Positions 33,309-43,105 of a stretch of 64,000 nt of DNA are shown here, piece by piece (within the stretch, counting starts at the first letter, position 1; each line of letters opens with the position of its first letter). The notes under the pieces were generated by a model that saw nothing but the letters and a program-made list of their open reading frames with translations, was not told where the DNA came from and made no database searches. Both the position numbers and the translations under genes were made by a program. Origin of the DNA: an uncultured Pseudomonadales bacterium (lineage in GTDB: Bacteria; Pseudomonadota; Gammaproteobacteria; Pseudomonadales; Cellvibrionaceae); NCBI GenBank assembly GCA_947487765.1, contig CANKXO010000006.1, positions 62,001 through 126,000 on the forward strand. Direction: 5' to 3'.

Positions 33309-34595
33309 TTAGGATTGTTCTCGCTCAATCGCTCTATAGGCAATGTCGTCCCTATAATATACATCATCCCACTGGATTTGATGTGTTAATTTATAAGCCG
33401 CTGCTTGTGCCTCAGTGACGCTTTTGCCTAATGCCGTTGCGCAAAGTACACGACCACCACTGGTAATAACGTCTCCATCTTTCAATGCGGTACCCGCATG
33501 AAACACTTTTTCGTTATGGGTATTAGTTTCGGCTAGGCCAGAAATAACATCGCCTTTGCGATAGGATTCTGGGTAGCCACCAGCAGCTAAGACAATGCCA
33601 ACGGCTGCACGGTCATCCCATTGGGTTTCGCATTTGTCTAAAGTGCCTTCGATGGCTTGTAGGCATAAGTCTGCCAAGTCCGATTCAAGACGTAGCATAA
33701 TCGGTTGTGTTTCTGGGTCGCCAAATCGGCAATTATATTCAATGACTTTGGGGGTGCCAGTTGCATCGATCATTAAACCGGCATACAAAAAACCTGTGTA
33801 GTCATTCCCTTCTGCTGCCATACCGGCAACGGTTGGCTCGATCACTTCCTGCATAATGCGCTGATGTATTTCAGGTGTCACAACGGGGGCGGGTGAGTAA
33901 GCTCCCATGCCTCCCGTATTCAAACCCGTATCGCCATTAGCGACACGTTTATGATCTTGGCTTGTTGCCATTGGTAAGGTGTGTTTGCCATCGACTAATA
34001 CAATGAAGCTCGCTTCTTCTCCAGATAAAAACTCTTCGATAACAACTTTGCAACCAGCTTCACCAAAAGCATTGCCAGAGAGCATGTCTTTAATTGCGTC
34101 TTCGGCTTGTGTAATGGTCTCTGCGACAATGACGCCTTTGCCTGCCGCCAGGCCGTCTGCCTTAATGACAATGGGTGCGCCTTGTTCATGAAGGTAAGCT
34201 AGTGCCGCATCGACATCGGTAAAGGTTGCATAAGCAGCGGTAGGGATATTGTGTCGCTGTAAAAAATCTTTGGTGAATGATTTAGATCCCTCTAGTTGAG
34301 CGGCCCCTTGGTTTGGCCCAAAACACTTTAGATTGCGAGATTGAAAATAATCAACAATGCCTTCAACTAACGGAGCTTCTGGACCAACAATTGTTAACTC
34401 GATGATATTTTCAATCACAAACTCGGCGAGTTTCTCAAATGCCATTACGTCGATGTCGATGTTTTTAATTTTTGCTTCTAACGCTGTGCCAGCATTTCCT
34501 GGAGCAACAAATACGGTATCAACATTTCGGCTTTGGGCAACTTTCCATGCAAGAGCATGTTCGCGACCACCAGAACCAATGATTAATACTTTCAT
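33309..34595 (-). CDS. purD: Phosphoribosylamine-glycine ligase
   Basis: PurD joins glycine to phosphoribosylamine, the second step of purine synthesis. The 428-residue ATP-grasp protein starts MKVLIIGSGGREHALAWK and has the ATP-binding IVIKADGLAAGKGVIVAE, SFIVLVDGKHTLPMATSQDH and EYNCRFGDPETQPIMLRLES segments. It lies 115 bp behind purH on the same strand, so one transcript purH-purD is likely. Length and start are normal. Confidence 0.98.
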   Translation of the reverse strand: MKVLIIGSGGREHALAWKVAQSRNVDTVFVAPGNAGTALEAKIKNIDIDVMAFEKLAEFVIENIIELTIVGPEAPLVEGIVDYFQSRNLKCFGPNQGAAQLEGSKSFTKDFLQRHNIPTAAYATFTDVDAALAYLHEQGAPIVIKADGLAAGKGVIVAETITQAEDAIKDMLSGNAFGEAGCKVVIEEFLSGEEASFIVLVDGKHTLPMATSQDHKRVANGDTGLNTGGMGAYSPAPVVTPEIHQRIMQEVIEPTVAGMAAEGNDYTGFLYAGLMIDATGTPKVIEYNCRFGDPETQPIMLRLESDLADLCLQAIEGTLDKCETQWDDRAAVGIVLAAGGYPESYRKGDVISGLAETNTHNEKVFHAGTALKDGDVITSGGRVLCATALGKSVTEAQAAAYKLTHQIQWDDVYYRDDIAYRAIEREQS

Positions 34596-34710
34596 GAGAT
34601 TACCTTACCAATTAGAAATAGGAAAATGTTAAAAAGAAGCCACTTATCTTGCCAACAGTTTAAATCTATTAAGGAAAAATATACATTGGCTTCTTATTTT
34701 TGAAGGGTTT

Positions 34711-36321
34711 TTAATGCCTGAAGTGGCGCATGCCGGTGAACACCATGGCCATTCCATGTTCATCGGCCGCGGCAATAATTTCGTCGTCGCGAATGGAGCC
34801 GCCAGGCTGAATAATACAACTAACACCTACATTGGCAGCGTTATCAATGCCGTCTCTAAAGGGGAAAAAGGCATCGCTTGCCATAATGGAATTTTCAACT
34901 TCAAGCCCAGCATGTTCTGCTTTAATCGCAGCGATACGAGCAGAGTTAACTCGACTCATTTGCCCAGCGCCCACACCAATCGTGCGTTTGTCTTTACCGT
35001 AGATAATAGCATTAGACTTAACCATTTTTGCCACTTTCCAGGTAAATAGCATATCGCTGATTTCCGCTGCAGACGGTTGCCTTTTGGTAACAATTTGTAA
35101 ATCGTTATCAGTAATTAAGCCAAGGTCACGGTCTTGTACTAATAAGCCGCCGTTAACACGTTTAAAGTCAAATGCCGAAGTGGTTATATTCCACTGATCA
35201 TTTGTCATATTGTTAAATGATAAAAGACGAACGTTTTTCTTTTCTGCAACGATTGCTTGTGCTTCTGCAGTCACTGCTGGAGCGATAATAACTTCGACAA
35301 ACTGTTTATCAACGATTGCTTTTGCCGTCGTTGCATCCAGTTCACGGTTAAAAGCGATGATGCCGCCAAAAGCAGATTCGGGATCGGTTGCAAATGCTTT
35401 TTCATAAGCATTGAGTAGATTGCTATCAACAGCAACGCCGCAAGGGTTAGCGTGTTTTACAATAACGCATGCGGGTTCATCAAATAGCTTGACGGTTTCA
35501 AGTGCGGTATCAGTATCGGCTATATTATTGAATGATAACTCTTTGCCTTGTAATTGTTTGGCAGTTGCGATACTTGCTTCGCCAGTGCTGGTATCTAGCG
35601 ATTGTTTTTCTACATAAAAAGCGCTGTTCTGGTGAGGGTTTTCTCCATAACGCATATCTTGTACTTTGATAAATTGCGTATTGAATGTGCGTGGAAAATT
35701 TTCATTGCCGCCAGGTACCAAACGGCCAAAATAATTCGCAATCATGCCATCGTAAGCGGCTGTATGTTCATAGGCTTTGATTGCTAAATCGAAACGAGTT
35801 TCGTGACTGGTGCAACCATCATTATTTTTCATTTCATCGAGTACAGTACTGTAATCACTTGCATTCACAATAATATTAACGTGGGCATGGTTTTTAGCTC
35901 CTGCCCGAACCATTGTTGGTCCACCAATATCAATATTTTCTATCGCGTCGGCGAGAGAGCAGTTTTCTTTCGCAACTGTTTGCTCAAATGGATAGAGATT
36001 GACGATAACCATGTCAATGCCACCAATATCATGTTCTTGCATTACCTTATCGTCTTGGCCTCTCCGCGCAAGAATTCCACCATGAATTTTAGGGTGCAGT
36101 GTTTTAACTCTACCATCCATCATTTCGGGGAAACCGGTATAGTCAGATACTTCGGTTACTTCAATACCATTTTCCTGAAGTAAACGGTATGTCCCACCCG
36201 TTGATAAAATTTCTATATTAAATGTTCTGAGTGCTTGTGCCAGCTCGACGATGCCGGTTTTGTCGGATACGCTGATTAGAGCGCGTTTAATGGGAAGGTA
36301 ATTGTTTGCTGATGCTGACAT
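34711..36321 (-). CDS. purH: Bifunctional AICAR formyltransferase / IMP cyclohydrolase
   Basis: PurH performs the last two steps to IMP. The 536-residue product has the N-terminal MGS-like cyclohydrolase ([44 protein letters not shown]) and the C-terminal transformylase with the catalytic K-H pair in [15 protein letters not shown] and [16 protein letters not shown] strong terminator separates it from fis upstream, so it probably has its own promoter in the 91-bp gap. Confidence 0.98.
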   Translation of the reverse strand: MSASANNYLPIKRALISVSDKTGIVELAQALRTFNIEILSTGGTYRLLQENGIEVTEVSDYTGFPEMMDGRVKTLHPKIHGGILARRGQDDKVMQEHDIGGIDMVIVNLYPFEQTVAKENCSLADAIENIDIGGPTMVRAGAKNHAHVNIIVNASDYSTVLDEMKNNDGCTSHETRFDLAIKAYEHTAAYDGMIANYFGRLVPGGNENFPRTFNTQFIKVQDMRYGENPHQNSAFYVEKQSLDTSTGEASIATAKQLQGKELSFNNIADTDTALETVKLFDEPACVIVKHANPCGVAVDSNLLNAYEKAFATDPESAFGGIIAFNRELDATTAKAIVDKQFVEVIIAPAVTAEAQAIVAEKKNVRLLSFNNMTNDQWNITTSAFDFKRVNGGLLVQDRDLGLITDNDLQIVTKRQPSAAEISDMLFTWKVAKMVKSNAIIYGKDKRTIGVGAGQMSRVNSARIAAIKAEHAGLEVENSIMASDAFFPFRDGIDNAANVGVSCIIQPGGSIRDDEIIAAADEHGMAMVFTGMRHFRH

Positions 36322-36354
36322 GATGGAGGTCGTGTCCTTAGAATTTTTGAACGA

Positions 36355-36393
36355 AAATAAAAAAGGGATGGATTAGTTTAAATCCACCCCTTT
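36355..36393 (-). terminator. Rho-independent terminator after fis
   Basis: A 12-bp stem (36382-36393 with 36362-36373, one G-U pair) with an 8-base loop, then a T-rich tail on the minus strand, starting 20 bp after the fis stop. Confidence 0.85.
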
Positions 36394-36412
36394 AGTTTGA
36401 GCTTTGTTGGAA

Positions 36413-36727
36413 TTAAAGCAGGCTGTAACGCTTTAACTTTTTGCGAAGAGTGCCGCGATTAAGGCCAAGTAATTCTGCTGCCTTAGTCTGGTTTTGACGT
36501 GTGTTTTTCATGACGATTTCCAGCAATGGTGCTTCAATTTCCTGAAGGACCATATCATAAACATCAGTAACAACTTGGCCGTCTAAGTGACGGAAATAAT
36601 TATCCATTGTTGTTTCAACACAATCGCGTAAAGATTGTTCCTGAGTATTCTTATGCAAAGCAGTCGCTGAAGGAATGTCTTGTTGGTCAAAAGTGGTTTC
36701 TAAAACCATAGGTTCTGCTGAACTCAT
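36413..36727 (-). CDS. fis: Nucleoid-associated protein Fis
   Basis: Fis bends DNA and controls rRNA, tRNA and recombination sites during fast growth. The 104-residue product has the flexible N-terminal beta-hairpin region (~residues 1-45), the dimer helices ([20 protein letters not shown]) and the C-terminal helix-turn-helix [20 protein letters not shown]. Its ATG overlaps the dusB stop by 4 bp, the classic dusB-fis operon. It is directly followed by a terminator. Confidence 0.97.
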   Translation of the reverse strand: MSSAEPMVLETTFDQQDIPSATALHKNTQEQSLRDCVETTMDNYFRHLDGQVVTDVYDMVLQEIEAPLLEIVMKNTRQNQTKAAELLGLNRGTLRKKLKRYSLL

Positions 36728-37737
36728 GCTGCTTTTTCCTCTGAAGTAGCTAATTTTTCAAAGTATGACTCTAAGGCGTCATACTGTTCTTGGGCGGATT
36801 CAATCCGGTTAAAACGTTGTCTAAATTCTTGTTGTATAGATTGCTGGTTTGTATGTTGGTTCATATCCTGAGATTGCAAGTACCAAGACACATGTTTGCG
36901 GGCAATTTTGGCGCCCATTAACTCACCATAGAAATCATGTAATGCTCTAATGTGAGAATTTAGTGTCACACTGACTTCTTGCAGTGTTGGTGTTGCTAAT
37001 TTATTTCCTGTGCTTAAGAAATGATTTATTTCTCGAAATAGCCAAGGCTTACCTTGAGCTCCTCTTCCTATCATTACAGCATCTGCACCGGTATAGCTTA
37101 ATACGGCTTTTGCTTTTTCAGGAGACGTTATATCACCATTTGCAAATACAGGTATATCGACTGCATCAACAATATTGGCTATCGTATCGTATTCGACATC
37201 TCCTTTGAACGCACAGGCTCTGGTTCGTCCATGGACCGCTAATGCCTGAATGCCGCAATCTTCTGCAATTCGAGCAATCGTTACTCCATTGCGGTGCTCT
37301 TTGTCCCATCCTGTTCTAATCTTTAATGTTACAGGAACATCCACAGCTTGAACGACAGCCTGTAATATATTGGTCACTAATTGTTCATCTTTTAATAATG
37401 CTGAACCCGCTGCTTTTTTGCAAACTTTCTTTGCTGGGCAGCCCATATTAATATCAATGATCTGGGCACCCATCGACACGTTCAGCCTTGCTGCTTCCGC
37501 AATTACTTCGGGTTCATTTCCCGCTAATTGAACCGAGCGAGGCTCATCATTAGATGATGCCAGCCTTTGTTGGCTTTTACGAGTTCCCCATAGTTTTACA
37601 TCAGCCGTTATCATTTCGGAAGTGGTTAAACCTGCTCCCAATTGCCGACATAACTTACGGAAGGGTAGATCAGTTACGCCTGCCATAGGTGCTAAGATAG
37701 TCGGTCTTTCGATAACCCAAGAACCTATTGTAAACAT
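36724..37737 (-). CDS. dusB: tRNA-dihydrouridine synthase B
   Basis: DusB reduces uridine 17 in tRNA with FMN and NADPH. The 337-residue TIM-barrel product has [20 protein letters not shown], the catalytic-cysteine segment [20 protein letters not shown], the KIRTGWD strand, [10 protein letters not shown] and [13 protein letters not shown], with [17 protein letters not shown] for FMN binding. In many gammaproteobacteria dusB is the first gene of the fis operon, as here (4-bp overlap). Confidence 0.97.
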   Translation of the reverse strand: MFTIGSWVIERPTILAPMAGVTDLPFRKLCRQLGAGLTTSEMITADVKLWGTRKSQQRLASSNDEPRSVQLAGNEPEVIAEAARLNVSMGAQIIDINMGCPAKKVCKKAAGSALLKDEQLVTNILQAVVQAVDVPVTLKIRTGWDKEHRNGVTIARIAEDCGIQALAVHGRTRACAFKGDVEYDTIANIVDAVDIPVFANGDITSPEKAKAVLSYTGADAVMIGRGAQGKPWLFREINHFLSTGNKLATPTLQEVSVTLNSHIRALHDFYGELMGAKIARKHVSWYLQSQDMNQHTNQQSIQQEFRQRFNRIESAQEQYDALESYFEKLATSEEKAA

Positions 37738-37905
37738 ACTGTGAACACGTCTTGCCGATACTACGTTATAAATCGCTTTGTTTTTGCTGAACGCTTATTG
37801 GTATGTTATTAACGAACTGCTAACTTAAAAGCACACTTAATGTGTATTAATAATTAATCAAAATCAGGATGCTATGATAACGCTAACTGGTTTGATGAGG
37901 AAGGC

Positions 37906-37939
37906 AAAAACACAAAAAATTGGTTATTTTTTGTGTTTT
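37906..37939 (-). terminator. Hairpin terminator at the end of the DUF3426 gene
   Basis: A perfect 14-bp A/T-rich inverted repeat (37907-37920 with 37926-37939, 5-base loop) overlaps the stop codon of the minus-strand gene. The T-run is inside the stem, so efficiency is uncertain. Confidence 0.5.
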
Positions 37940-39434
37940 ATTGATTGCTTGCCTTTATAACAGTTAATTGGTAGTTCACTGCCGAGTCGCCAGGGTCGAC
38001 AATGGATAATGACAGTTGAACAGGCTGGTTTGCTGGCATTTGAGTTGCGCCTGCCAATTCACCTCTGAGATATTCCGACGGCTGTAGGCTTCGACTGGCT
38101 ATCAGCTTATTGTTGATATCGCTGAACTCTAACCTCAAGGCAGGATATGGCTGTTGAAATTGGGCGTTATTAATCAGTATAGCGTCGATAACAAGCGCGT
38201 TTTGTTGTGCCGGGTGGCTGCGAACCACGAGGTTCGTGGTGCGTATTTTTTTCGTGTCGATTAAGTTGGGGAGTTGGCACCCCATTATGTTGCAAGCCGT
38301 TTCATACAGCGGGCGATAAGTTGTATTTTTGCTAAGGGTATCAAAGCGAAAGGTGGCAACTTGTACTAATAGTAATAAGGCCATCAGTATGGCGCCACTA
38401 AACCATAACCAGCGCTGCGTACTTTCTGAACCATACCATTCCATCTCGACGGGGGCGGGCTCTATGTTGGCCAGATAACCTTTGGCATCGTCTACATAGC
38501 TTGTACGTGAATGCATCGCATTTTCGATTTCTTCATCACTGATATGATTTGCTTCAGGGTGAGAGTGTTGATGTGTTGGCTGATCAGCGGAATCCGGTGA
38601 TGTGTATTCATCATCTTCAAAATATAACGCTTCCATTCCCTCTATCTGGGGTTTGCTGTCGCCTATTTCGTTGTGTTCCGAGTAGTCGGAGTGATCTTCA
38701 TGGTTTTCACTTGTGCCAGATTCTTCATCGTACTCAAGTTCATATTCAGACGCGGAGTCAAATTCCAGTGCTAAATCAGAGTCAGGCTCTAAGTTGATTT
38801 CAAGTGAAGCCTCTGAATTAAAGGATTCTGCTGCGATGGTAGGCTCTATTTTGGATTCTGTCCTGGGTTCTAGTTGAGGGTCTAGGTCGATTTCCAGTTC
38901 AAACTCATCATCGTCATCGGCTTTCAATTCTTCCTGAATAGAATCTGCTTGAGGTTTACGTATTATTTGTTGAGCTTCAAACTCTTCTTCATCTTCCAGC
39001 TCAGCAAGCATATCTAAAGCCCAGCTTTCGTCGGCGCTCTCGCGAGTATGCTGGGTAATTGGTTTTATTTTTCGATCAAATAAACTGGTTTTTTTGCTTC
39101 TATTGTCGACGTCTAGATCATAGATATCTTCATTGAGAGTCAAGGCTGATTCTTCATCGTTGTCGATAAAGAGCTCTTCGCTATCGTTTTGGCTATTTAT
39201 TCCAGTTTCGTCGTCTTCAAAGGAGAGAGGGTTTGCTTGTGACTCGGTTGCTTCTGGTGTGCTAGGTGATTCAGTAGGAGTCTCTTTTTTATCGGCTTCA
39301 TAATCAACGGCTTTAAAGACGGCGAGGCATGAACCACAGCGGACTACGCCATCAGCAACTGCTAACTGGTTGGGGGTTACGCGAAATGCTGTGTTGCACT
39401 GAGGGCAACGAGTAACAATATCAGAATCAGACAT
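37938..39434 (-). CDS. Zinc-ribbon / DUF3426 membrane protein
   Basis: The 498-residue product begins with an MJ0042-type zinc ribbon, CPQCNTAFRVTPNQL and CGSCLAVF, followed by ~270 residues of very acidic low-complexity sequence (many D, E and S). A single membrane helix at ~340-362 (WLWFSGAILMALLLLVQVATF) and the DUF3426 domain (LVVRSHPAQQNALVIDAIL) close it. DUF3426 proteins are conserved near prmA and dusB in Pseudomonas-like genomes. The role is unknown. The long acidic stretch makes this member longer than usual. Confidence 0.85.
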   Translation of the reverse strand: MSDSDIVTRCPQCNTAFRVTPNQLAVADGVVRCGSCLAVFKAVDYEADKKETPTESPSTPEATESQANPLSFEDDETGINSQNDSEELFIDNDEESALTLNEDIYDLDVDNRSKKTSLFDRKIKPITQHTRESADESWALDMLAELEDEEEFEAQQIIRKPQADSIQEELKADDDDEFELEIDLDPQLEPRTESKIEPTIAAESFNSEASLEINLEPDSDLALEFDSASEYELEYDEESGTSENHEDHSDYSEHNEIGDSKPQIEGMEALYFEDDEYTSPDSADQPTHQHSHPEANHISDEEIENAMHSRTSYVDDAKGYLANIEPAPVEMEWYGSESTQRWLWFSGAILMALLLLVQVATFRFDTLSKNTTYRPLYETACNIMGCQLPNLIDTKKIRTTNLVVRSHPAQQNALVIDAILINNAQFQQPYPALRLEFSDINNKLIASRSLQPSEYLRGELAGATQMPANQPVQLSLSIVDPGDSAVNYQLTVIKASNQ

Positions 39435-39546
39435 TTACAAGCCGAAGTTAAAGTATATTTACAATCTAAACTGTAAGTGTAGTGGACTTGCGACGGATAA
39501 TAAACACTCAGCCGCTACCTTTGAGTAATACACATAGGTTTAGTAC

Positions 39547-40443
39547 TTATTGGTGACGATATCCACAAAGTCTGACCCACTCTTCTTTTTGCTCTACAGG
39601 TTCAAATTCAATGTAATGTGAGTAAGCCGCTTTTACCTTATCCGCTTGCTCTTTAAGAATTCCAGATAGGCAAAGTTTACCGCCTACCTTTAAGTGAGAG
39701 AGTAATGTGTCGGCTAACTCGACAAGAGGGCCAGCAAGAATGTTGGCGATAACAATATCAACAGGCTCAATGTTATGGTTTTTCTGCGGTAAAAAAACTG
39801 GGAATTGGCTAGGAGAAAGGTTGTTTCGTTTAACGTTATCTTGTGTGGCTGTTAATGCTTGTGGGTCAATATCAATGCCAGTGACTTGTTTTGCACCTAA
39901 TAATAGGCAGGCAATGCCTAATATTCCGGAACCACAACCGTAATCAATAACAGCTTTCTCTTCTAATGTTTGCGTGGCTAGCCATTGCATACATAAAAAC
40001 GTTGTCGGGTGAGTGCCTGTACCAAAGGCAAGTCCAGGATCCAGAAGAACATTAGTCGCTTTGGGGTTTGGTGGCGCTTGCCAGCTGGGGCAGATCCAGA
40101 GGGATTCGGCACATTGAATAGGATGGTAATTATCCATCCATTCTCTTTCCCAGTCTTTATCTTCCAGCTGTTCCCAGCGTAGTGTTGTTTCGGCGTTCGC
40201 GTGTTGGTTAATCAGTCTGCTAACCTGGTCGGTATCGCAGTCAGCTGTGAATAATCCTGTAATGCGAGAGTTGTCCCAAAGTGGTGTTTCACCAAGCGAG
40301 GGTTCGAGAATGGGTTGTTCCTGAAAGCCCTGTGGAATATGCTCTTGAAGGGTGACTGATACAGCCCCTGCGCTTAATAAAGCATCTTCAATCTGGCTGA
40401 TATTTTCCCGTTGAGTATCGGCAATAAGTTGTAACCAGGGCAT
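39547..40443 (-). CDS. prmA: Ribosomal protein L11 methyltransferase
   Basis: PrmA trimethylates ribosomal protein L11 at several residues. The 298-residue product has an N-terminal targeting domain (MPWLQLIADTQRENISQIED) and a C-terminal Rossmann domain with LDPGLAFGTGTHPTT, VIDYGCGSGILGIA and the catalytic-region DIVIANILAGPLVELA. It starts 42 bp after accC on the same strand, matching the accC-prmA order of Pseudomonas. Confidence 0.97.
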   Translation of the reverse strand: MPWLQLIADTQRENISQIEDALLSAGAVSVTLQEHIPQGFQEQPILEPSLGETPLWDNSRITGLFTADCDTDQVSRLINQHANAETTLRWEQLEDKDWEREWMDNYHPIQCAESLWICPSWQAPPNPKATNVLLDPGLAFGTGTHPTTFLCMQWLATQTLEEKAVIDYGCGSGILGIACLLLGAKQVTGIDIDPQALTATQDNVKRNNLSPSQFPVFLPQKNHNIEPVDIVIANILAGPLVELADTLLSHLKVGGKLCLSGILKEQADKVKAAYSHYIEFEPVEQKEEWVRLCGYRHQ

Positions 40444-40485
40444 AGCGCTAACAGGCCCTCCAGCCAGTGGTGATAACTGGGGTGT

Positions 40486-41826
40486 TTATAGCCCCAGTTT
40501 TTCCTCAAGGTAATGGATGTTTACGCCACCTTCCATAAATGGAACATCCCGTACTAATTGTTGCTGTAGTGGAATATTGGTGCGAATGCCTTCGATAACC
40601 ATTTCATCAAGTGCGTTACACATTCTTTTTAAAGCGATTTCACGAGTTTCGCCATAAGTAATAACTTTGGCAATCATAGAATCATACGTTGGTGGTACAG
40701 TGTAGCCACTGTACAAATGTGAGTCGACTCTAACGCCTAACCCGCCAGGTGGGTGATAGGTATTCACTGTACCTGGGCAAGGCATGAAGGTTTTAGGGTC
40801 TTCTGCGTTGATGCGGCACTCTACCGAGTGGCCTTTAATTTCTATATCTTCTTGCTTGATTGAGAGTTTTTCACCAATACAAACGCGAATCTGCTCTTTA
40901 ATTAAATCTACACCAGTGACCATTTCTGAAACGGGGTGCTCTACCTGAATACGTGTATTCATTTCAATAAAGTAGAAGCGGCCATCTTCATACAAGAATT
41001 CGAAGGTGCCTGCGCCACGATAACTAATATCGATACAGGCTTTGATGCAAGCTGCATATACTGACTGTCTAGCTTCTTCTGGAATATGGGGTGCGGGTGC
41101 TTCTTCGATGACTTTCTGGTGTCGGCGTTGAAGCGAGCAATCACGATCACCTAAATGGATTGCGTTTCCTTGCCCGTCTGACAAAATTTGCACTTCAACA
41201 TGACGAGGGTTTTGCAGAAATTTCTCTAGGTAAACTGTGTCATCCCCGAAGGCAGCGCCTGCTTCAGCCTTTGTTACGTGTATCGAGTTTAGTAATGCGG
41301 ATTCAGTATGTACTACGCGCATGCCACGACCGCCGCCGCCAGCTGCCGCTTTGATGATAACTGGATAGCCAATTTTCTGAGCCATCTTTAAGCAGTATTC
41401 TTTATCTTCTGGCAATGGGCCATCGGATCCTGGAACCGTTGGAACACCAGCTTCTTTCATGGCTTCAATAGCGCATACTTTATCGCCCATTAAGCGAATA
41501 ACATCGGCATCAGGACCGATGAAAATAAAGCCGCTTTTCTGTACTTGTTCAGCAAAATCAGCATTTTCGGATAGGAAGCCATAGCCTGGGTGAACGGCCA
41601 TTGAATCGGTAATTTCCATAGCGCTGATGATGGCGGGAATATTCAAATAGCTTTCAGATGAAGGGTTTGGGCCAATACATACGGCTTCGTCGGCAAGACG
41701 AACGTGCTTCAGGTCGCGATCTATTGTTGAATGAACCGCGACGGTTTTTATATCCATTTCTTTGCAAGCGCGGAGTACGCGCAAAGCGATTTCGCCTCTA
41801 TTGGCGATAAGCATTTTCTTAATCAT
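40486..41826 (-). CDS. accC: Acetyl-CoA carboxylase, biotin carboxylase subunit
   Basis: AccC carboxylates the biotin on AccB with ATP and bicarbonate, the first half-reaction of fatty-acid synthesis. The 446-residue ATP-grasp product starts [20 protein letters not shown] and shows [55 protein letters not shown] and [14 protein letters not shown]. It follows accB by 58 bp. Length is normal. Confidence 0.99.
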   Translation of the reverse strand: MIKKMLIANRGEIALRVLRACKEMDIKTVAVHSTIDRDLKHVRLADEAVCIGPNPSSESYLNIPAIISAMEITDSMAVHPGYGFLSENADFAEQVQKSGFIFIGPDADVIRLMGDKVCAIEAMKEAGVPTVPGSDGPLPEDKEYCLKMAQKIGYPVIIKAAAGGGGRGMRVVHTESALLNSIHVTKAEAGAAFGDDTVYLEKFLQNPRHVEVQILSDGQGNAIHLGDRDCSLQRRHQKVIEEAPAPHIPEEARQSVYAACIKACIDISYRGAGTFEFLYEDGRFYFIEMNTRIQVEHPVSEMVTGVDLIKEQIRVCIGEKLSIKQEDIEIKGHSVECRINAEDPKTFMPCPGTVNTYHPPGGLGVRVDSHLYSGYTVPPTYDSMIAKVITYGETREIALKRMCNALDEMVIEGIRTNIPLQQQLVRDVPFMEGGVNIHYLEEKLGL

Positions 41827-41884
41827 TTGCTCAGACTCTCGGCGGTCGTTAAACGATAGGGTAGCGGAATAAAAATAGTAATCA

Positions 41885-42355
41885 CTACACTATGGTGACA
41901 AGTGGTTGGTCAAATTCTACAGGGTCACCATCGTCTGCCAAAATTGCTTCGATAACACCCGCTTTATCTGCTTCGATTTGGTTCATCATTTTCATGGCTT
42001 CAACAATGCAAATAACATCACCGGCTTTAACATGCTTGCCAACCTCAATGAATGAAGGTGAACCAGGGCTTGGCGAGCGGTAAAAGGTGCCAACCATTGG
42101 AGATTTAACAACGTGACCAGAAAAGCTATCACTGCTGTCACTAGTATCTGCTGCTGGGGTGGCGGCTGGAGCTGCAGCTGCTGGAGCTGCTATTGCAGGT
42201 GCTGGAGTTGGTGTATATTGAGGTTGGACATAAGTTGCTGCCCCGTGCCCGCCGCGACTGATGCGTACTGACTCTTCACCTTCTTTAATTTCGATCTCGC
42301 CAATATCTGACTCTTCTAAAAGCTCGATCAATTTTTTAATTTTACGAATATCCAT
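41885..42355 (-). CDS. accB: Acetyl-CoA carboxylase, biotin carboxyl carrier protein
   Basis: AccB carries the biotin that shuttles CO2 between AccC and the carboxyltransferase. The 156-residue product starts at the ATG at 42355 ([16 protein letters not shown]); an in-frame TTG precedes it. A linker rich in A and P (~50-70) leads to the biotinyl domain with the biotinylated lysine in [18 protein letters not shown] near residue 122. It is the second gene of aroQ-accB-accC. Confidence 0.98.
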   Translation of the reverse strand: MDIRKIKKLIELLEESDIGEIEIKEGEESVRISRGGHGAATYVQPQYTPTPAPAIAAPAAAAPAATPAADTSDSSDSFSGHVVKSPMVGTFYRSPSPGSPSFIEVGKHVKAGDVICIVEAMKMMNQIEADKAGVIEAILADDGDPVEFDQPLVTIV

Positions 42356-42390
42356 CAAGTTTTCTCTCTGTTGATTCTCGTGTTTTATAG

Positions 42391-42834
42391 TTAGTTTTTG
42401 TTAATTTCTTGCATTGCAGCATCAAGTGCTAGGCTATAGCTTTGTGCGCCAAAACCACAGATTACCCCTTGTGCTATATCTGAAAAATACGATGTCTTGC
42501 GAAAAGACTCTCTGTTGTGCACATTAGAGAGGTGCACTTCTATAAAAGGGATCTCTACAGCGCTCAATGCATCGCGTAGAGCGACACTTGTATGAGTAAA
42601 TGCTGCGGGATTCATGATAATGAAATTTATCCCCTCAAGCCTTGCGTCGTGAATACGCTCAATCAGTTCATATTCTGCATTGCTTTGCAAAACCAGTAAG
42701 TGGTGGCCCTGAGCTCTAGCTTGTTCGCTTAGCATGGCATTAATATCTTCAAGCGTCGTTGTCCCATAGACTTCTGGCTCTCGTGTACCGAGCAAGTTCA
42801 GGTTGGGGCCGTGGAGTACGAGTATGGTCGCCAT
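42391..42834 (-). CDS. aroQ: 3-dehydroquinate dehydratase, type II
   Basis: AroQ removes water from 3-dehydroquinate in the shikimate pathway. I start it at the ATG at 42834 ([16 protein letters not shown]), which fits the family; a TTG 12 bases earlier is in frame. The 147-residue product has the active-site [14 protein letters not shown] with the catalytic tyrosine, [28 protein letters not shown] and [14 protein letters not shown]. It opens the aroQ-accB-accC-prmA run and has a 271-bp upstream gap that must hold the operon promoter. Confidence 0.98.
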   Translation of the reverse strand: MATILVLHGPNLNLLGTREPEVYGTTTLEDINAMLSEQARAQGHHLLVLQSNAEYELIERIHDARLEGINFIIMNPAAFTHTSVALRDALSAVEIPFIEVHLSNVHNRESFRKTSYFSDIAQGVICGFGAQSYSLALDAAMQEINKN

Positions 42835-43105
42835 AGTCAATTCCAATGAGCAGAGAGATTTAATGAGAAGGAGTGTGCCGGAAAACCAGAGGCTTGTCTA
42901 TAAAAACTCATTGTTTTGTTGTTTTCTGGTATTTTTCGCCGACGTTAGCCGAATTTAGCGGCATGAAAAGTTAAGCTGGTTTACATTTGTGTTTTTCTTT
43001 GAGCACGTTGGCGACAAATGAAGTGCATTTGTTCGATTTTTGATGTGAAGTTATAGTTTTTCGTAATTATTGACAATATTTGAGTCTAAGTTCGTTTAAA
43101 ATGCG

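Noticed and set aside
33232-33309. Terminator between purD and coq7
   Set aside because: AAAAAACC and GGTTTTTT can pair, but the loop is about 28 bases and there is no separate T-run.
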